From Streptococcus mitis (GTDB taxonomy: Bacteria > Bacillota > Bacilli > Lactobacillales > Streptococcaceae), in NCBI RefSeq assembly GCF_000722705.1, contig NZ_JPFW01000001.1:1-64000 (forward strand): a stretch of DNA of 64,000 nucleotides. Direction: 5' to 3'. Positions 33,831 to 43,966 of the stretch are shown here, in pieces (within the stretch, counting starts at the first letter, position 1; the number at the start of each line of letters is the position of its first letter). The notes under the pieces were generated by a model. The model was not told where the DNA came from and searched no databases. It saw nothing but the letters and a program-made list of their open reading frames with translations. The translations under genes and the position numbers were made by a program.

Positions 33831-35984
33831 ATGAAATTTGGGAAACGTCACTATCGTCCGCAGGTGGATCAGATGGACTGCGGTGTAGCTTCATTAGCTA
33901 TGGTCTTTGGCTACTATGGTAGTTACTATTCTTTGGCTCACTTGCGAGAATTGGCCAAGACGACCATGGATGGGACGACGGCTTTGGGCTTGGTCAAGGT
34001 GGCAGAGGAGATTGGCTTTGAGACGCGAGCGATTAAGGCGGATATGACACTCTTTGACTTGCCAGATTTGACCTTTCCTTTTGTTGCCCATGTGCTTAAG
34101 GAAGGGAAATTGCTCCACTACTATGTGGTGACTGGGCAGGATAAGGACAGCATTCATATTGCTGATCCAGATCCTGGAGTGAAATTGATCAAACTGCCAC
34201 GTGAGCGTTTTGCGGAAGAATGGACAGGAGTGACTCTTTTTATGGCACCTAGTCCAGACTACAAGCCTCATAAGGATCAAAAAAATGGTCTGCTATCTTT
34301 TATCCCTATATTAGTGAAACAGCGTGGCTTGATTGCCAATATCGTTTTGGCGACACTCTTGGTAACCTTGATTAACATTGTGGGTTCTTACTATCTGCAG
34401 TCTATCATTGATACCTATGTGCCAGATCAGATGCGTTCGACGCTGGGGATTATTTCTATTGGGCTGGTTATCGTCTATATTCTCCAGCAGGTCTTGTCTT
34501 ACGCTCAGGAGTATCTTTTGCTTGTTTTGGGGCAACGCTTGTCGATTGATGTGATTTTATCCTACATCAAGCATGTTTTTCACCTACCTATGTCCTTCTT
34601 TGCGACACGCAGAACAGGGGAAATCGTGTCTCGTTTCACGGATGCTAACAGTATCATCGATGCGCTGGCTTCGACCATTCTTTCGATTTTCCTAGATGTG
34701 TCAACGGTTGTCATTATTTCCCTTGTTTTATTTTCACAAAATACCAATCTCTTTTTCATGACTTTATTGGCGCTCCCTATCTACACAGTGATTATCTTTG
34801 CCTTTATGAAGCCGTTTGAAAAGATGAATCGGGACACCATGGAAGCCAATGCGGTTCTGTCTTCTTCTATCATTGAAGACATCAATGGTATTGAGACCAT
34901 CAAGTCCTTGACCAGTGAAAGTCAGCGTTACCAAAAAATTGACAAGGAATTTGTAGATTATCTGAAAAAATCTTTTACCTATAGTCGGGCAGAGAGTCAA
35001 CAAAAGGCTTTGAAAAAAGTTGCCCATCTCTTGCTCAATGTCGGTATTCTCTGGATGGGGGCTGTTCTGGTCATGGATGGCAAGATGAGTTTGGGGCAGT
35101 TGATTACCTATAATACCTTGCTGGTTTACTTTACCAATCCTTTGGAAAATATCATCAACCTGCAAACCAAGCTTCAGACAGCGCAGGTTGCCAATAACCG
35201 TCTGAATGAGGTTTATCTGGTAGCTTCTGAGTTTGAGGAGAAGAAAACGGTTGAGGATTTGAGCTTGATGAAGGGAGATATGACCTTCAAGCAGGTTTCC
35301 TACAAGTATGGCTATGGTCGAGATGTCTTGTCAGATATCAATTTGACTATTCCCCAAGGCTCTAAGGTGGCTTTTGTGGGGATTTCGGGGTCAGGTAAGA
35401 CGACCTTGGCCAAGATGATGGTTAATTTTTACGATCCAAGTCAAGGGGAGATTAGTCTGGGTGGTGTCAATCTCAATCAGATTGATAAAAAGGCTCTGCG
35501 CCAGTATATTAACTATCTGCCTCAACAGCCCTATGTCTTTAACGGAACGATTTTGGACAATCTTCTTTTGGGAGCCAAGGAGGGGACGACTCAAGAGGAT
35601 ATCTTAAGGGCGGTCGAATTGGCAGAGATTCGGGAGGATATCGAGCGCATGCCACTGAATTACCAGACAGAATTGACTTCGGATGGGGCAGGGATTTCAG
35701 GTGGTCAACGTCAGAGAATCGCTTTGGCGCGTGCTCTCTTGACAGATGCACCAGTCTTGATTTTGGATGAGGCAACTAGCAGTCTGGATATCTTGACAGA
35801 GAAGCGAATTGTCGATAATCTTATGGCTTTAGACAAGACCTTGATTTTCATTGCTCACCGCTTGACCATTGCTGAGCGGACAGAGAAGGTTGTTGTCTTG
35901 GATCAGGGCAAGATTGTTGAAGAAGGAAAGCATGCTGATTTGCTTGCACAGGGCGGCTTTTACGCCCATTTGGTGAATAGCTAG
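33831..35984 (+). CDS. comA: ComA, competence peptide (CSP) processing and export ABC transporter
   Basis: 717 residues. The N-terminal C39 peptidase domain (QMDCGVASLAMVFGYYG with catalytic Cys; HYYVVTG with His; ADPDPG with Asp) cleaves double-glycine leaders. Six membrane segments fill about residues 160-440. The ATPase domain has Walker A GISGSGKTT, signature SGGQRQRIALARAL and Walker B LILDEATSS. It exports CSP and can also process Blp-type peptides. The ATG at 33831 is chosen over 33825 because AAAGGAG ends at 33824. comB follows 12 nt after. Confidence 0.97.
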   Translation: MKFGKRHYRPQVDQMDCGVASLAMVFGYYGSYYSLAHLRELAKTTMDGTTALGLVKVAEEIGFETRAIKADMTLFDLPDLTFPFVAHVLKEGKLLHYYVVTGQDKDSIHIADPDPGVKLIKLPRERFAEEWTGVTLFMAPSPDYKPHKDQKNGLLSFIPILVKQRGLIANIVLATLLVTLINIVGSYYLQSIIDTYVPDQMRSTLGIISIGLVIVYILQQVLSYAQEYLLLVLGQRLSIDVILSYIKHVFHLPMSFFATRRTGEIVSRFTDANSIIDALASTILSIFLDVSTVVIISLVLFSQNTNLFFMTLLALPIYTVIIFAFMKPFEKMNRDTMEANAVLSSSIIEDINGIETIKSLTSESQRYQKIDKEFVDYLKKSFTYSRAESQQKALKKVAHLLLNVGILWMGAVLVMDGKMSLGQLITYNTLLVYFTNPLENIINLQTKLQTAQVANNRLNEVYLVASEFEEKKTVEDLSLMKGDMTFKQVSYKYGYGRDVLSDINLTIPQGSKVAFVGISGSGKTTLAKMMVNFYDPSQGEISLGGVNLNQIDKKALRQYINYLPQQPYVFNGTILDNLLLGAKEGTTQEDILRAVELAEIREDIERMPLNYQTELTSDGAGISGGQRQRIALARALLTDAPVLILDEATSSLDILTEKRIVDNLMALDKTLIFIAHRLTIAERTEKVVVLDQGKIVEEGKHADLLAQGGFYAHLVNS

Positions 35985-35996
35985 AAAGAGGAGAGG

Positions 35997-37346
35997 ATGA
36001 AACCAGAATTTTTAGAAAGTGCGGAGTTTTATAATCGTCGTTACCATAATTTTTCCAGTCGGGTGATTGTGCCCATGTCCCTTCTGCTCGTGTTTTTACT
36101 TGGCTTTGCAACTTTGGCAGAGAAGGAGATGAGTTTGTCTACTAGAGCTACTGTCGAGCCTAGTCGTGTCCTGACAAATATCCAGTCCACTAGCAATAAT
36201 CGCATTCTTGTCAATCATTTGGAAGAAAATAAGCTGGTTAAGAAGGGGGAGATTCTGCTTCAATATCAGGAAGGGGTAGAGGGTGTCCAAGCAGAGGCCT
36301 ATGCCAGTCAGTTGGACATGCTCAAGGATCAAAAAAAGCAATTGGAGTATTTGCAGAAGAGCTTGCAAGAAGGGGAGAACCACTTTCCAGAGGAGGATAA
36401 GTTTGGCTATCAAGCTACCTTTCGTGACTACCTCAGTCAAGCAGGTAGTCTTAGGGCTAGTACATCGCAACAAAATGAGACCATCGCGTCCCAGAATGCA
36501 GCAGCTAGTCAAACCCAAGCCGAAATCGGTAACCTCATCAGCCAAACAGAGGCTAAAATTCGCGATTACCAGACAGCTAAGTCAGCTATTGAAACAGGCG
36601 CTTCCTTGGCCAGTCAGAATCTAGCCTACTCTCTCTACCAGTCCTACAAGTCTCAGGGGGAGGAAAATCCGCAAGCTAAGGCTCAGGCCGTGGCGCAGGT
36701 TGAAGCGCAGCTTTCTCAGTTAGAATCTAGTCTTGCTACTTACCGTGTTCAGTATGCAGGTTCAGGTACCCAGCAAGCCTATACGTCAGGCTTAAGCAGT
36801 CAATTGGAGTCTCTTAAATCCCAACACTTAGCAAAGGTTGGTCAGGAATTGACCCTTCTAGACCAGAAAATCTTGGAGGCAGAGTCAGGTAGGAAGGTAC
36901 AGGGAAATCTTTTAGACAAGGGGAAAATTACGGCGAGTGAGGATGGGGTGCTTCATCTTAATCCTGAGACCAGTACTTCTACCATGGTAGCAGAAGGTGC
37001 CCTACTAGCCCAACTCTATCCGTCCTTGGAAAAAGAAGGGAAAGCCAAACTCACAGCTTATCTAAGTTCAAAAGATGTAGCAAGAATCAAGGTCGGTGAT
37101 TCTGTTCGTTATACGACGACTCATGATGCCAAGAATCAACTTTTCCTAGATTCTACTATTACAAGTGTTGATGCGACAGCTACCAAGACTGAAAAAGGGA
37201 ATTTCTTTAAAATCGAGGCGGAGACTAATCTAACTTCGGAGCAGGCTGAAAAACTTCGATATGGGGTGGAAGGTCGCCTGCAGATGATTACAGGCAAGAA
37301 AAGTTACCTACGTTATTATTTGGATCAATTTTTGAACAAAGAGTAA
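35997..37346 (+). CDS. comB: ComB, accessory protein of the CSP exporter
   Basis: 449 residues. HlyD/membrane-fusion type: one N-terminal membrane helix (about residues 20-42), a long coiled-coil region with Gln/Ala/Ser-rich repeats (about 80-300), and a C-terminal beta-barrel part. It is needed with ComA for secretion of CSP. GAGGAGAGG precedes the ATG; it is co-transcribed with comA. Confidence 0.96.
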   Translation: MKPEFLESAEFYNRRYHNFSSRVIVPMSLLLVFLLGFATLAEKEMSLSTRATVEPSRVLTNIQSTSNNRILVNHLEENKLVKKGEILLQYQEGVEGVQAEAYASQLDMLKDQKKQLEYLQKSLQEGENHFPEEDKFGYQATFRDYLSQAGSLRASTSQQNETIASQNAAASQTQAEIGNLISQTEAKIRDYQTAKSAIETGASLASQNLAYSLYQSYKSQGEENPQAKAQAVAQVEAQLSQLESSLATYRVQYAGSGTQQAYTSGLSSQLESLKSQHLAKVGQELTLLDQKILEAESGRKVQGNLLDKGKITASEDGVLHLNPETSTSTMVAEGALLAQLYPSLEKEGKAKLTAYLSSKDVARIKVGDSVRYTTTHDAKNQLFLDSTITSVDATATKTEKGNFFKIEAETNLTSEQAEKLRYGVEGRLQMITGKKSYLRYYLDQFLNKE

Positions 37347-37375
37347 TGTTCGTGTTTTTAGAGTTAAATGATTTT

Positions 37376-37410
37376 AAAACTGTGAGAAAGATTCTTCTTG
37401 CGGTTTTTTC
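37376..37410 (+). terminator. Probable comAB terminator
   Basis: AAACTGTGAG ... CTTGCGGTTTTTTC: imperfect stem with G-T pairs and a T6 run. Confidence 0.55.
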
Positions 37411-37434
37411 TTTATGATTTTTGAGATTACTACG

Positions 37435-37483
37435 TTATTTATTCGGTTAAATTCTTGTAATTTTAGGTTTTTTATGGTAGAAT
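37435..37483 (+). promoter_or_regulatory. purC promoter region with possible PurBox
   Basis: -35 TTGTAA (37455-37460), 17-nt spacer, -10 TAGAAT (37478-37483). Just upstream, TATTCGGTTAAAT read on the minus strand gives ATTTAACCGAATA, close to the lactic-acid-bacterial PurBox (AWWWCCGAACWWT). The PurBox call is tentative. Confidence 0.5.
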
Positions 37484-37515
37484 GTGCTCAAGTAATACGA
37501 AAGGCGAACTTTAAA

Positions 37516-38223
37516 ATGTCAAAACAATTGATCTATTCGGGAAAAGCTAAAGATATCTATACAACTGAGGATGAAAATCTTATTATTTCAACTTACAAGG
37601 ACCAGGCGACTGCTTTCAATGGTGTCAAGAAGGAGCAGATTGCGGGCAAGGGAGTATTGAATAATCAGATTTCATCTTTTATTTTTGAGAAATTAAATGC
37701 GGCTGGTGTGGCGACTCACTTTGTGGAGAAACTTTCAGATACGGAACAACTCAATAAAAAGGTGGAAATCATTCCTTTGGAAGTCGTGCTCCGCAACTAT
37801 ACTGCTGGTTCCTTTTCAAAACGTTTTGGTGTGGATGAGGGAATCGCCTTTGAGACTCCGATTGTCGAATTTTACTACAAAAATGATGATTTGGATGACC
37901 CATTTATCAATGACGAGCATGTGAAATTTCTACAAATTGCGGATGACCAGCAGATTGCCTACTTGAAGGAAGAAACCCGTCGTATCAATGAACTTTTGAA
38001 AGTCTGGTTTACTGAGATTGGGCTTAAGTTGATTGACTTTAAGCTAGAGTTCGGTTTTGACAAGGATGGCAAGATTATCTTGGCAGATGAATTTTCACCA
38101 GATAATTGCCGTTTGTGGGATGCAGATGGCAACCACATGGATAAGGATGTTTTCCGTAGGGGACTAGGTGAATTAACCGATGTTTATGAAGTTGTCTGGG
38201 AGAAGCTGCAAGGTTTGAAATAA
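37516..38223 (+). CDS. purC: Phosphoribosylaminoimidazole-succinocarboxamide synthase (SAICAR synthase)
   Basis: 235 residues. It joins CAIR and aspartate with ATP, step 7 of IMP synthesis. Family motifs: [25 protein letters not shown] (SAICAR signature 1), and [11 protein letters not shown]...[13 protein letters not shown] (signature 2). Upstream in-frame codons to 37414 overlap the promoter and are not used. It is the first gene of the pur cluster. Confidence 0.96.
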   Translation: MSKQLIYSGKAKDIYTTEDENLIISTYKDQATAFNGVKKEQIAGKGVLNNQISSFIFEKLNAAGVATHFVEKLSDTEQLNKKVEIIPLEVVLRNYTAGSFSKRFGVDEGIAFETPIVEFYYKNDDLDDPFINDEHVKFLQIADDQQIAYLKEETRRINELLKVWFTEIGLKLIDFKLEFGFDKDGKIILADEFSPDNCRLWDADGNHMDKDVFRRGLGELTDVYEVVWEKLQGLK

Positions 38224-38300
38224 TCTGTTTGCAACGGAAAACCTTCGTCTCTCAACTAAAAGAACTCAGGCTGAAAAGGTCCCCCAGACCTTTTCACTCC

Positions 38301-38368
38301 GTAGGGGACTAGGTGAACTAATTGATGTCTACGAGATTGTTTGGGAAAAGTTGCAAGAATTGAAATAA
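38301..38368 (+). pseudogene. Duplicated 3' end of purC
   Basis: This 68-base stretch repeats the last 21 codons of purC plus stop (GLGEL-DVYE-VWEKLQ-LK) with about ten substitutions (38156-38223 versus here). It is not preceded by a start. It is a relic of recombination between two purC alleles in the spacer before purL. Confidence 0.85.
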
Positions 38369-38422
38369 CAACCTCAAGGTCGTTGGAACATTGCAAGAGC
38401 TGAAATAAAGGAATAAGAATTG

Positions 38423-41400
38423 ATGAATAAACGTATTTTTGTTGAAAAAAAGGCTGATTTTCAGGTCAAGTCAGAGAGTTTGGTAAGAGAGCTCCAGCAC
38501 AACTTGGGACTGTCAACTTTAAAAAGTATTCGCATCGTGCAGGTTTATGATGTTTTTGATTTGGCAGAAAACTTGTTTGCGCCTGCAGAAAAACACATTT
38601 TCTCTGAGCAGGTGACAGACCATGTCTTGGACGAAGCGGCAGTGCAAGCGGATCTTGCTAACTATGCTTTCTTTGCTATTGAAAGTCTGCCAGGGCAGTT
38701 TGATCAGCGTGCGGCTTCTTCACAGGAAGCCTTGCTTTTACTGGGAAGTTCGAGTGATGTGACAGTCAATACAGCCCAACTGTACTTGGTCAATAAAGAT
38801 ATTGATGAGACTGAGTTGGAAGCAGTCAAAAACTACTTGCTCAATCCAGTTGATTCTCGTTTCAAGGATATCACGACAGGGATTGCCAAGCAGGAATTTT
38901 CAGAGTCGAACAAGACCATTCCGAAATTGACTTTCTTTGAAAGCTATACGGCAGAAGATTTTGCCCGCTACAAGGCCGAGCAAGGGATGGCAATGGAAGT
39001 GGATGATTTGCTATTTATTCAAGACTATTTCAAGTCAATCGGGCGCGTGCCGACGGAAACTGAGCTCAAGGTTTTGGATACTTACTGGTCTGACCACTGC
39101 CGTCATACGACGTTTGAGACAGAGTTGAAAAATATCGACTTCTCAGCTTCTAAATTCCAAAAGCAATTGCAGTCAACATATGACAAGTATATTGCCATGC
39201 GCGAGGAATTAGGTCGTTCTGAAAAACCACAAACCTTGATGGATATGGCGACTATTTTCGGTCGTTATGAGCGTGCTAATGGTCGTTTGGACGACATGGA
39301 AGTGTCAGATGAGATCAATGCCTGCTCGATTGAAATCGAAGTAGACGTTAACGGTGTCAAGGAACCTTGGCTCCTCATGTTCAAGAATGAAACCCACAAC
39401 CACCCAACAGAAATCGAACCATTTGGTGGCGCGGCTACTTGTATCGGTGGAGCCATTCGTGACCCATTGTCAGGTCGCTCATATGTCTACCAAGCTATGC
39501 GTATCTCGGGTGCTGGTGATATTACAGCACCGATTTCGGAAACTCGCGCTGGGAAATTGCCACAACAAGTCATTTCTAAAACAGCGGCTCACGGTTATTC
39601 TTCATATGGTAATCAGATTGGTCTGGCGACAACTTATGTTCGTGAGTACTTCCACCCAGGATTTGTAGCTAAACGTATGGAGCTAGGTGCTGTTGTCGGA
39701 GCGGCTCCTAAGGAAAATGTGGTTCGTGAAAAACCAGAAGCGGGTGATATGATTATTCTCCTTGGAGGGAAGACAGGCCGTGATGGTGTCGGTGGTGCGA
39801 CAGGCTCTTCTAAGGTTCAAACAGTTGAGTCTGTAGAGACTGCTGGAGCTGAGGTGCAAAAAGGGAATGCCATCGAAGAACGCAAGATTCAACGACTTTT
39901 CCGTAATGGCGATGTGACTCGTCTTATCAAAAAATCAAATGATTTTGGCGCTGGTGGTGTCTGTGTAGCTATTGGTGAATTAGCAGACGGTCTTGAAATC
40001 GACCTTAACAAGGTGCCTCTTAAATACCAAGGCTTGAATGGTACCGAAATTGCTATCTCTGAATCTCAAGAACGGATGGCAGTCGTGGTTCGTCCTGAAG
40101 ATGTGGATGCCTTCGTTGCAGAATGTAACAAAGAAAATATTGATGCTGTTGTGGTAGCGACAGTCACTGAAAAACCAAATTTGGTCATGCACTGGAATGG
40201 TGAAACCATTGTCGACTTGGAACGTCGTTTCCTGGATACCAATGGTGTGCGCGTGGTTGTCGATGCTAAGGTTGTGGATAAGGATGTCAAACTCCCAGAA
40301 GAGCGTACAACAAGCGCTGACACACTTGAAGCAGATACTCTTGTGGTTCTGTCTGATTTGAACCATGCGAGTCAAAAAGGCTTGCAAACCATTTTTGACT
40401 GTTCGGTCGGTCGTTCAACGGTCAATCACCCACTTGGCGGTCGCTATCAACTCACTCCAACTGAGGCATCTGTACAGAAATTGCCAGTTCAACACGGTGT
40501 GACTCATACTGCGTCAGTCATGGCTCAAGGTTTCAACCCATATGTAGCTGAATGGTCTCCATACCACGGTGCTGCTTATGCGGTTATCGAAGCAACTGCT
40601 CGTTTGGTTGCTGCTGGTGCCAACTGGTCTAAGGCTCGTTTCTCTTACCAAGAGTATTTCGAGCGCATGGATAAACAAGCTGAGCGTTTTGGTCAGCCAG
40701 TAGCAGCTCTCCTAGGTTCTATCGAAGCTCAGATTCAGCTTGGCTTGCCATCTATCGGTGGGAAGGACTCTATGTCTGGTACCTTTGAAGAATTGACAGT
40801 ACCGCCAACCTTGGTCGCTTTTGGGGTGACGACAGCGGATAGCCGTAAGGTACTCTCTCCTGAGTTCAAGACTGCCAGTGAAAACATTTACTACATTCCA
40901 GGTCAAGCTCTTGCTGCAGAGATTGATTTTGACTTGATTAAGTCTAATTTTGCTCAATTTGAAGTTATACAAGCTGAACACAAAGTGACATCTGCATCAG
41001 CTGTCAAATATGGTGGTGTGGTTGAAAGTTTGGCACTTGCTACTTTTGGAAATCATATCGGTGCAGAAGTAACCTTGCCTGAACTTGAAACGGCTTTGAC
41101 AGCTCAATTAGGCGGATTTGTCTTCACATCTCCTGAAGAAATTGCTGGAGTAGAGAAAATCGGTCAAACAAGTGCAGACTTTACACTGACTGTAAACGGT
41201 GTGAAGCTAGATGGACAGAAACTTGACAGTGCCTTCCAAGGAAAACTGGAAGAAGTTTACCCAACAGAGTTTGCCCAAGCCAAAGAACTGGCTGAAGTAC
41301 CAGCTGTGGCATCAGATGTTGTGATTAAAGCCAAAGAAAAGGTTGAAAAACCGGTAGTTTATATCCCAGTCTTCCCAGGAACCAACTCGGAATATGACTC

Positions 41401-42148
41401 AGCCAAGGCCTTCGAAAAAGAAGGTGCAGAGGTCAACTTGGTACCATTTGTGACCTTGAATGAAGAGGCTATTGTCAAGTCAGTTGAAACTATGGTTGAC
41501 AACATCAGTAAAGCTAACATTCTCTTCTTTGCAGGTGGCTTCTCAGCTGCGGACGAACCAGATGGTTCAGCTAAGTTTATTGTCAATATCCTGCTCAATG
41601 AAAAAGTGCGTGCAGCTATTGATAGTTTTATCGCTCGTGGTGGCTTGATTATCGGTATCTGTAATGGATTTCAGGCTTTGGTCAAATCAGGTCTTCTTCC
41701 ATACGGGAACTTTGAAGAAGCCACTAGTACTAGCCCAACCCTCTTCTACAATGATGCCAACCAACACGTGGCCAAGATGGTGGAAACTCGCATTGCCAAT
41801 ACTAACTCACCATGGCTTGCTGGAGTGGAAGTTGGTGAGATTCATGCCATTCCTGTTTCGCACGGGGAAGGGAAGTTTGTCGTGACGGCTGAGGAATTTG
41901 CAGAACTCCGTGACAATGGACAAATTTTCAGCCAATACGTTGACTTCGAAGGCAAACCTAGCATGGATTCTAAGTACAATCCGAATGGTTCTATCCATGC
42001 CATCGAAGGAATTACCAGCAAGAACGGTCAAATCATTGGGAAGATGGGACACTCTGAACGTTATGAAGACGGTCTTTTCCAAAACATTCCAGGAAATAAA
42101 GACCAGCATCTCTTCGCGTCGGCGATTAAATATTTCACTGGAAAATAA
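38423..42148 (+). CDS. purL: Phosphoribosylformylglycinamidine synthase (FGAM synthase), single-chain
   Basis: 1241 residues, the long single-chain form that carries both synthetase and glutaminase. N-terminal FGAR-binding and two AIRS-like halves (YWSDHCRHTTFETEL; FKNETHNHPTEIEPFGGAATCIGG) are followed by a class I glutaminase domain with nucleophile GICNGFQAL and His in SHGEGKFV. It performs step 4 of IMP synthesis. An in-frame TTG precedes the ATG by one codon; AAAGGAATAAG is upstream. Confidence 0.96.
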   Translation: MNKRIFVEKKADFQVKSESLVRELQHNLGLSTLKSIRIVQVYDVFDLAENLFAPAEKHIFSEQVTDHVLDEAAVQADLANYAFFAIESLPGQFDQRAASSQEALLLLGSSSDVTVNTAQLYLVNKDIDETELEAVKNYLLNPVDSRFKDITTGIAKQEFSESNKTIPKLTFFESYTAEDFARYKAEQGMAMEVDDLLFIQDYFKSIGRVPTETELKVLDTYWSDHCRHTTFETELKNIDFSASKFQKQLQSTYDKYIAMREELGRSEKPQTLMDMATIFGRYERANGRLDDMEVSDEINACSIEIEVDVNGVKEPWLLMFKNETHNHPTEIEPFGGAATCIGGAIRDPLSGRSYVYQAMRISGAGDITAPISETRAGKLPQQVISKTAAHGYSSYGNQIGLATTYVREYFHPGFVAKRMELGAVVGAAPKENVVREKPEAGDMIILLGGKTGRDGVGGATGSSKVQTVESVETAGAEVQKGNAIEERKIQRLFRNGDVTRLIKKSNDFGAGGVCVAIGELADGLEIDLNKVPLKYQGLNGTEIAISESQERMAVVVRPEDVDAFVAECNKENIDAVVVATVTEKPNLVMHWNGETIVDLERRFLDTNGVRVVVDAKVVDKDVKLPEERTTSADTLEADTLVVLSDLNHASQKGLQTIFDCSVGRSTVNHPLGGRYQLTPTEASVQKLPVQHGVTHTASVMAQGFNPYVAEWSPYHGAAYAVIEATARLVAAGANWSKARFSYQEYFERMDKQAERFGQPVAALLGSIEAQIQLGLPSIGGKDSMSGTFEELTVPPTLVAFGVTTADSRKVLSPEFKTASENIYYIPGQALAAEIDFDLIKSNFAQFEVIQAEHKVTSASAVKYGGVVESLALATFGNHIGAEVTLPELETALTAQLGGFVFTSPEEIAGVEKIGQTSADFTLTVNGVKLDGQKLDSAFQGKLEEVYPTEFAQAKELAEVPAVASDVVIKAKEKVEKPVVYIPVFPGTNSEYDSAKAFEKEGAEVNLVPFVTLNEEAIVKSVETMVDNISKANILFFAGGFSAADEPDGSAKFIVNILLNEKVRAAIDSFIARGGLIIGICNGFQALVKSGLLPYGNFEEATSTSPTLFYNDANQHVAKMVETRIANTNSPWLAGVEVGEIHAIPVSHGEGKFVVTAEEFAELRDNGQIFSQYVDFEGKPSMDSKYNPNGSIHAIEGITSKNGQIIGKMGHSERYEDGLFQNIPGNKDQHLFASAIKYFTGK

Positions 42149-42254
42149 GACTTGCAGATTTTCTAATAGATAGTATCAATAATGTAAAAGTCATGTAGGT
42201 CTAGCTCATGATGATTGCAAATGTTTTGTTTTGCGAGTGAAGCGAGCTCCTACC

Positions 42255-42285
42255 GTATCATTCCGCTCTACTGAAGGAATGATAC
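42255..42285 (+). other. Stem-loop in the purL-purF spacer
   Basis: GTATCATTCC ... GGAATGATAC, a 10-bp perfect stem with an 11-nt loop, no T-tract after it. It may stabilise or process the pur mRNA rather than terminate it. Confidence 0.6.
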
Positions 42286-42309
42286 ACAAATGAAAATTAG
42301 GTATAAAAA

Positions 42310-43752
42310 ATGACATACGAAGTAAAATCTCTTAATGAAGAATGCGGTGTTTTCGGTATCTGGGGACATCCAGATGCTGCTAAATTGACCTATTTTGGTC
42401 TCCATAGTCTTCAGCACCGTGGTCAGGAGGGGGCAGGAATCCTCTCCAATGATCAGGGACAATTGAAGCGCCATCGTGACATGGGACTTTTATCAGAAGT
42501 CTTCAGAAATCCTGCTAACTTAGATAAATTGACAGGAACTGGTGCGATTGGGCATGTGCGTTATGCGACTGCTGGCGAAGCTTCTGTAGATAACATCCAG
42601 CCCTTCCTCTTCCGTTTTCACGATATGCAGTTTGGCTTGGCTCATAATGGGAATCTGACCAATGCAACCTCTCTTAAGAAGGAGTTAGAAGAAAGAGGAG
42701 CCATTTTCAGCGCGACTTCGGACTCGGAAATCTTGGCTCATCTCATTCGTCGAAGTCATAATCCTAGCCTGATGGGCAAAATCAAGGAAGCGCTCAGCCT
42801 TGTCAAAGGTGGCTTTGCTTATATCCTGCTGTTTGAGGACAAGTTGATTGCGGCTCTTGACCCAAATGGTTTCCGTCCACTTTCTATCGGGAAAATGGCT
42901 AATGGAGCGGTGGTTGTTTCCTCTGAAACCTGTGCTTTTGAGGTTATTGGTGCTGAATGGATTCGTGATTTGAAGCCAGGTGAGATTGTGATCATTGATG
43001 ACAAGGGCATCCAGTATGATAGCTATACAGATGATACCCAGTTAGCAATCTGTTCTATGGAGTATATCTATTTTGCTCGCCCTGATTCTAACATTCATGG
43101 TGTCAATGTTCATACAGCACGTAAACGTATGGGTGCCCAATTAGCGCGTGAATTTAAGCATGAGGCAGATATCGTGGTCGGTGTACCCAATTCTTCCCTC
43201 AGCGCAGCTATGGGTTTTGCAGAAGAATCTGGTTTGCCAAACGAAATGGGACTTATTAAGAATCAATACACTCAACGTACCTTTATTCAACCGACTCAAG
43301 AATTGCGGGAGCAAGGGGTGCGGATGAAACTGTCTGCTGTTTCAGGCGTTGTTAAAGGCAAACGTGTGGTCATGGTGGATGATTCCATTGTTCGTGGGAC
43401 AACCTCTCGCCGTATCGTCCAGCTCTTGAAAGAAGCGGGTGCGACTGAGGTTCACGTTGCCATTGGTAGTCCAGCGCTAGCTTATCCGTGCTTCTACGGG
43501 ATTGATATCCAGACCCGTCAGGAGCTGATTGCGGCCAATCATACGGTCGAAGAAACTCGCCAAATTATTGGGGCGGATAGCCTGACCTATCTTTCTGTTG
43601 AGGGGTTGATTGATTCGATTGGGATTGAAACAGATGCGCCAAATGGTGGTCTCTGTGTCGCTTACTTTGACGGTGACTACCCGACACCTCTCTATGACTA
43701 CGAAGAAGATTATCGTAGAAGTTTGGAAGAAAAGACCAGTTTTTATAAATAG
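42310..43752 (+). CDS. purF: Amidophosphoribosyltransferase
   Basis: 480 residues. It makes phosphoribosylamine from PRPP and glutamine, the first committed step of purine synthesis. A short propeptide ends before Cys12 (EECGVFGIWG), the N-terminal nucleophile. The PRPP loop VVMVDDSIVRGTTS is in the C-terminal half. It is the usual feedback-controlled enzyme of the pathway. Confidence 0.96.
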   Translation: MTYEVKSLNEECGVFGIWGHPDAAKLTYFGLHSLQHRGQEGAGILSNDQGQLKRHRDMGLLSEVFRNPANLDKLTGTGAIGHVRYATAGEASVDNIQPFLFRFHDMQFGLAHNGNLTNATSLKKELEERGAIFSATSDSEILAHLIRRSHNPSLMGKIKEALSLVKGGFAYILLFEDKLIAALDPNGFRPLSIGKMANGAVVVSSETCAFEVIGAEWIRDLKPGEIVIIDDKGIQYDSYTDDTQLAICSMEYIYFARPDSNIHGVNVHTARKRMGAQLAREFKHEADIVVGVPNSSLSAAMGFAEESGLPNEMGLIKNQYTQRTFIQPTQELREQGVRMKLSAVSGVVKGKRVVMVDDSIVRGTTSRRIVQLLKEAGATEVHVAIGSPALAYPCFYGIDIQTRQELIAANHTVEETRQIIGADSLTYLSVEGLIDSIGIETDAPNGGLCVAYFDGDYPTPLYDYEEDYRRSLEEKTSFYK

Positions 43753-43788
43753 ATGACAGATTCTCCATTAAAGAAAAGGAATAAATAA

Positions 43789-43830
43789 ATGACAAAAAAT
43801 GCTTATGCTTCACGTCTCACTACTGACTAA
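43789..43830 (+). pseudogene. Relic of a purM 5' end
   Basis: AAAAGGAATAAATAA then ATG ACA AAA AAT GCT TAT GCT TCA, giving MTKNAYAS and a stop after 13 codons. It mirrors the true purM start (MANKNAYAQ, with AAAAGGAAAAATAAA) 178 nt further on. Together with the purC relic it points to junk left by recombination between diverged pur spacers. Confidence 0.6.
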
Positions 43831-43966
43831 AAGCTAAAGCATTTGTCAGTAGACGCTTTGTCCTATAGGACCAAAGCTAGAGCCCTGACTAGTATTTTTA
43901 GATAAAAAGATGGTTTATCTAAAAATACGTCGCAGTCTTTCTCCATAAAAGAAAAGGAAAAATAAA

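Noticed and set aside
37376-37515. Purine riboswitch upstream of purC
   Set aside because: No conserved purine aptamer core is visible; only a promoter and a PurBox-like word.
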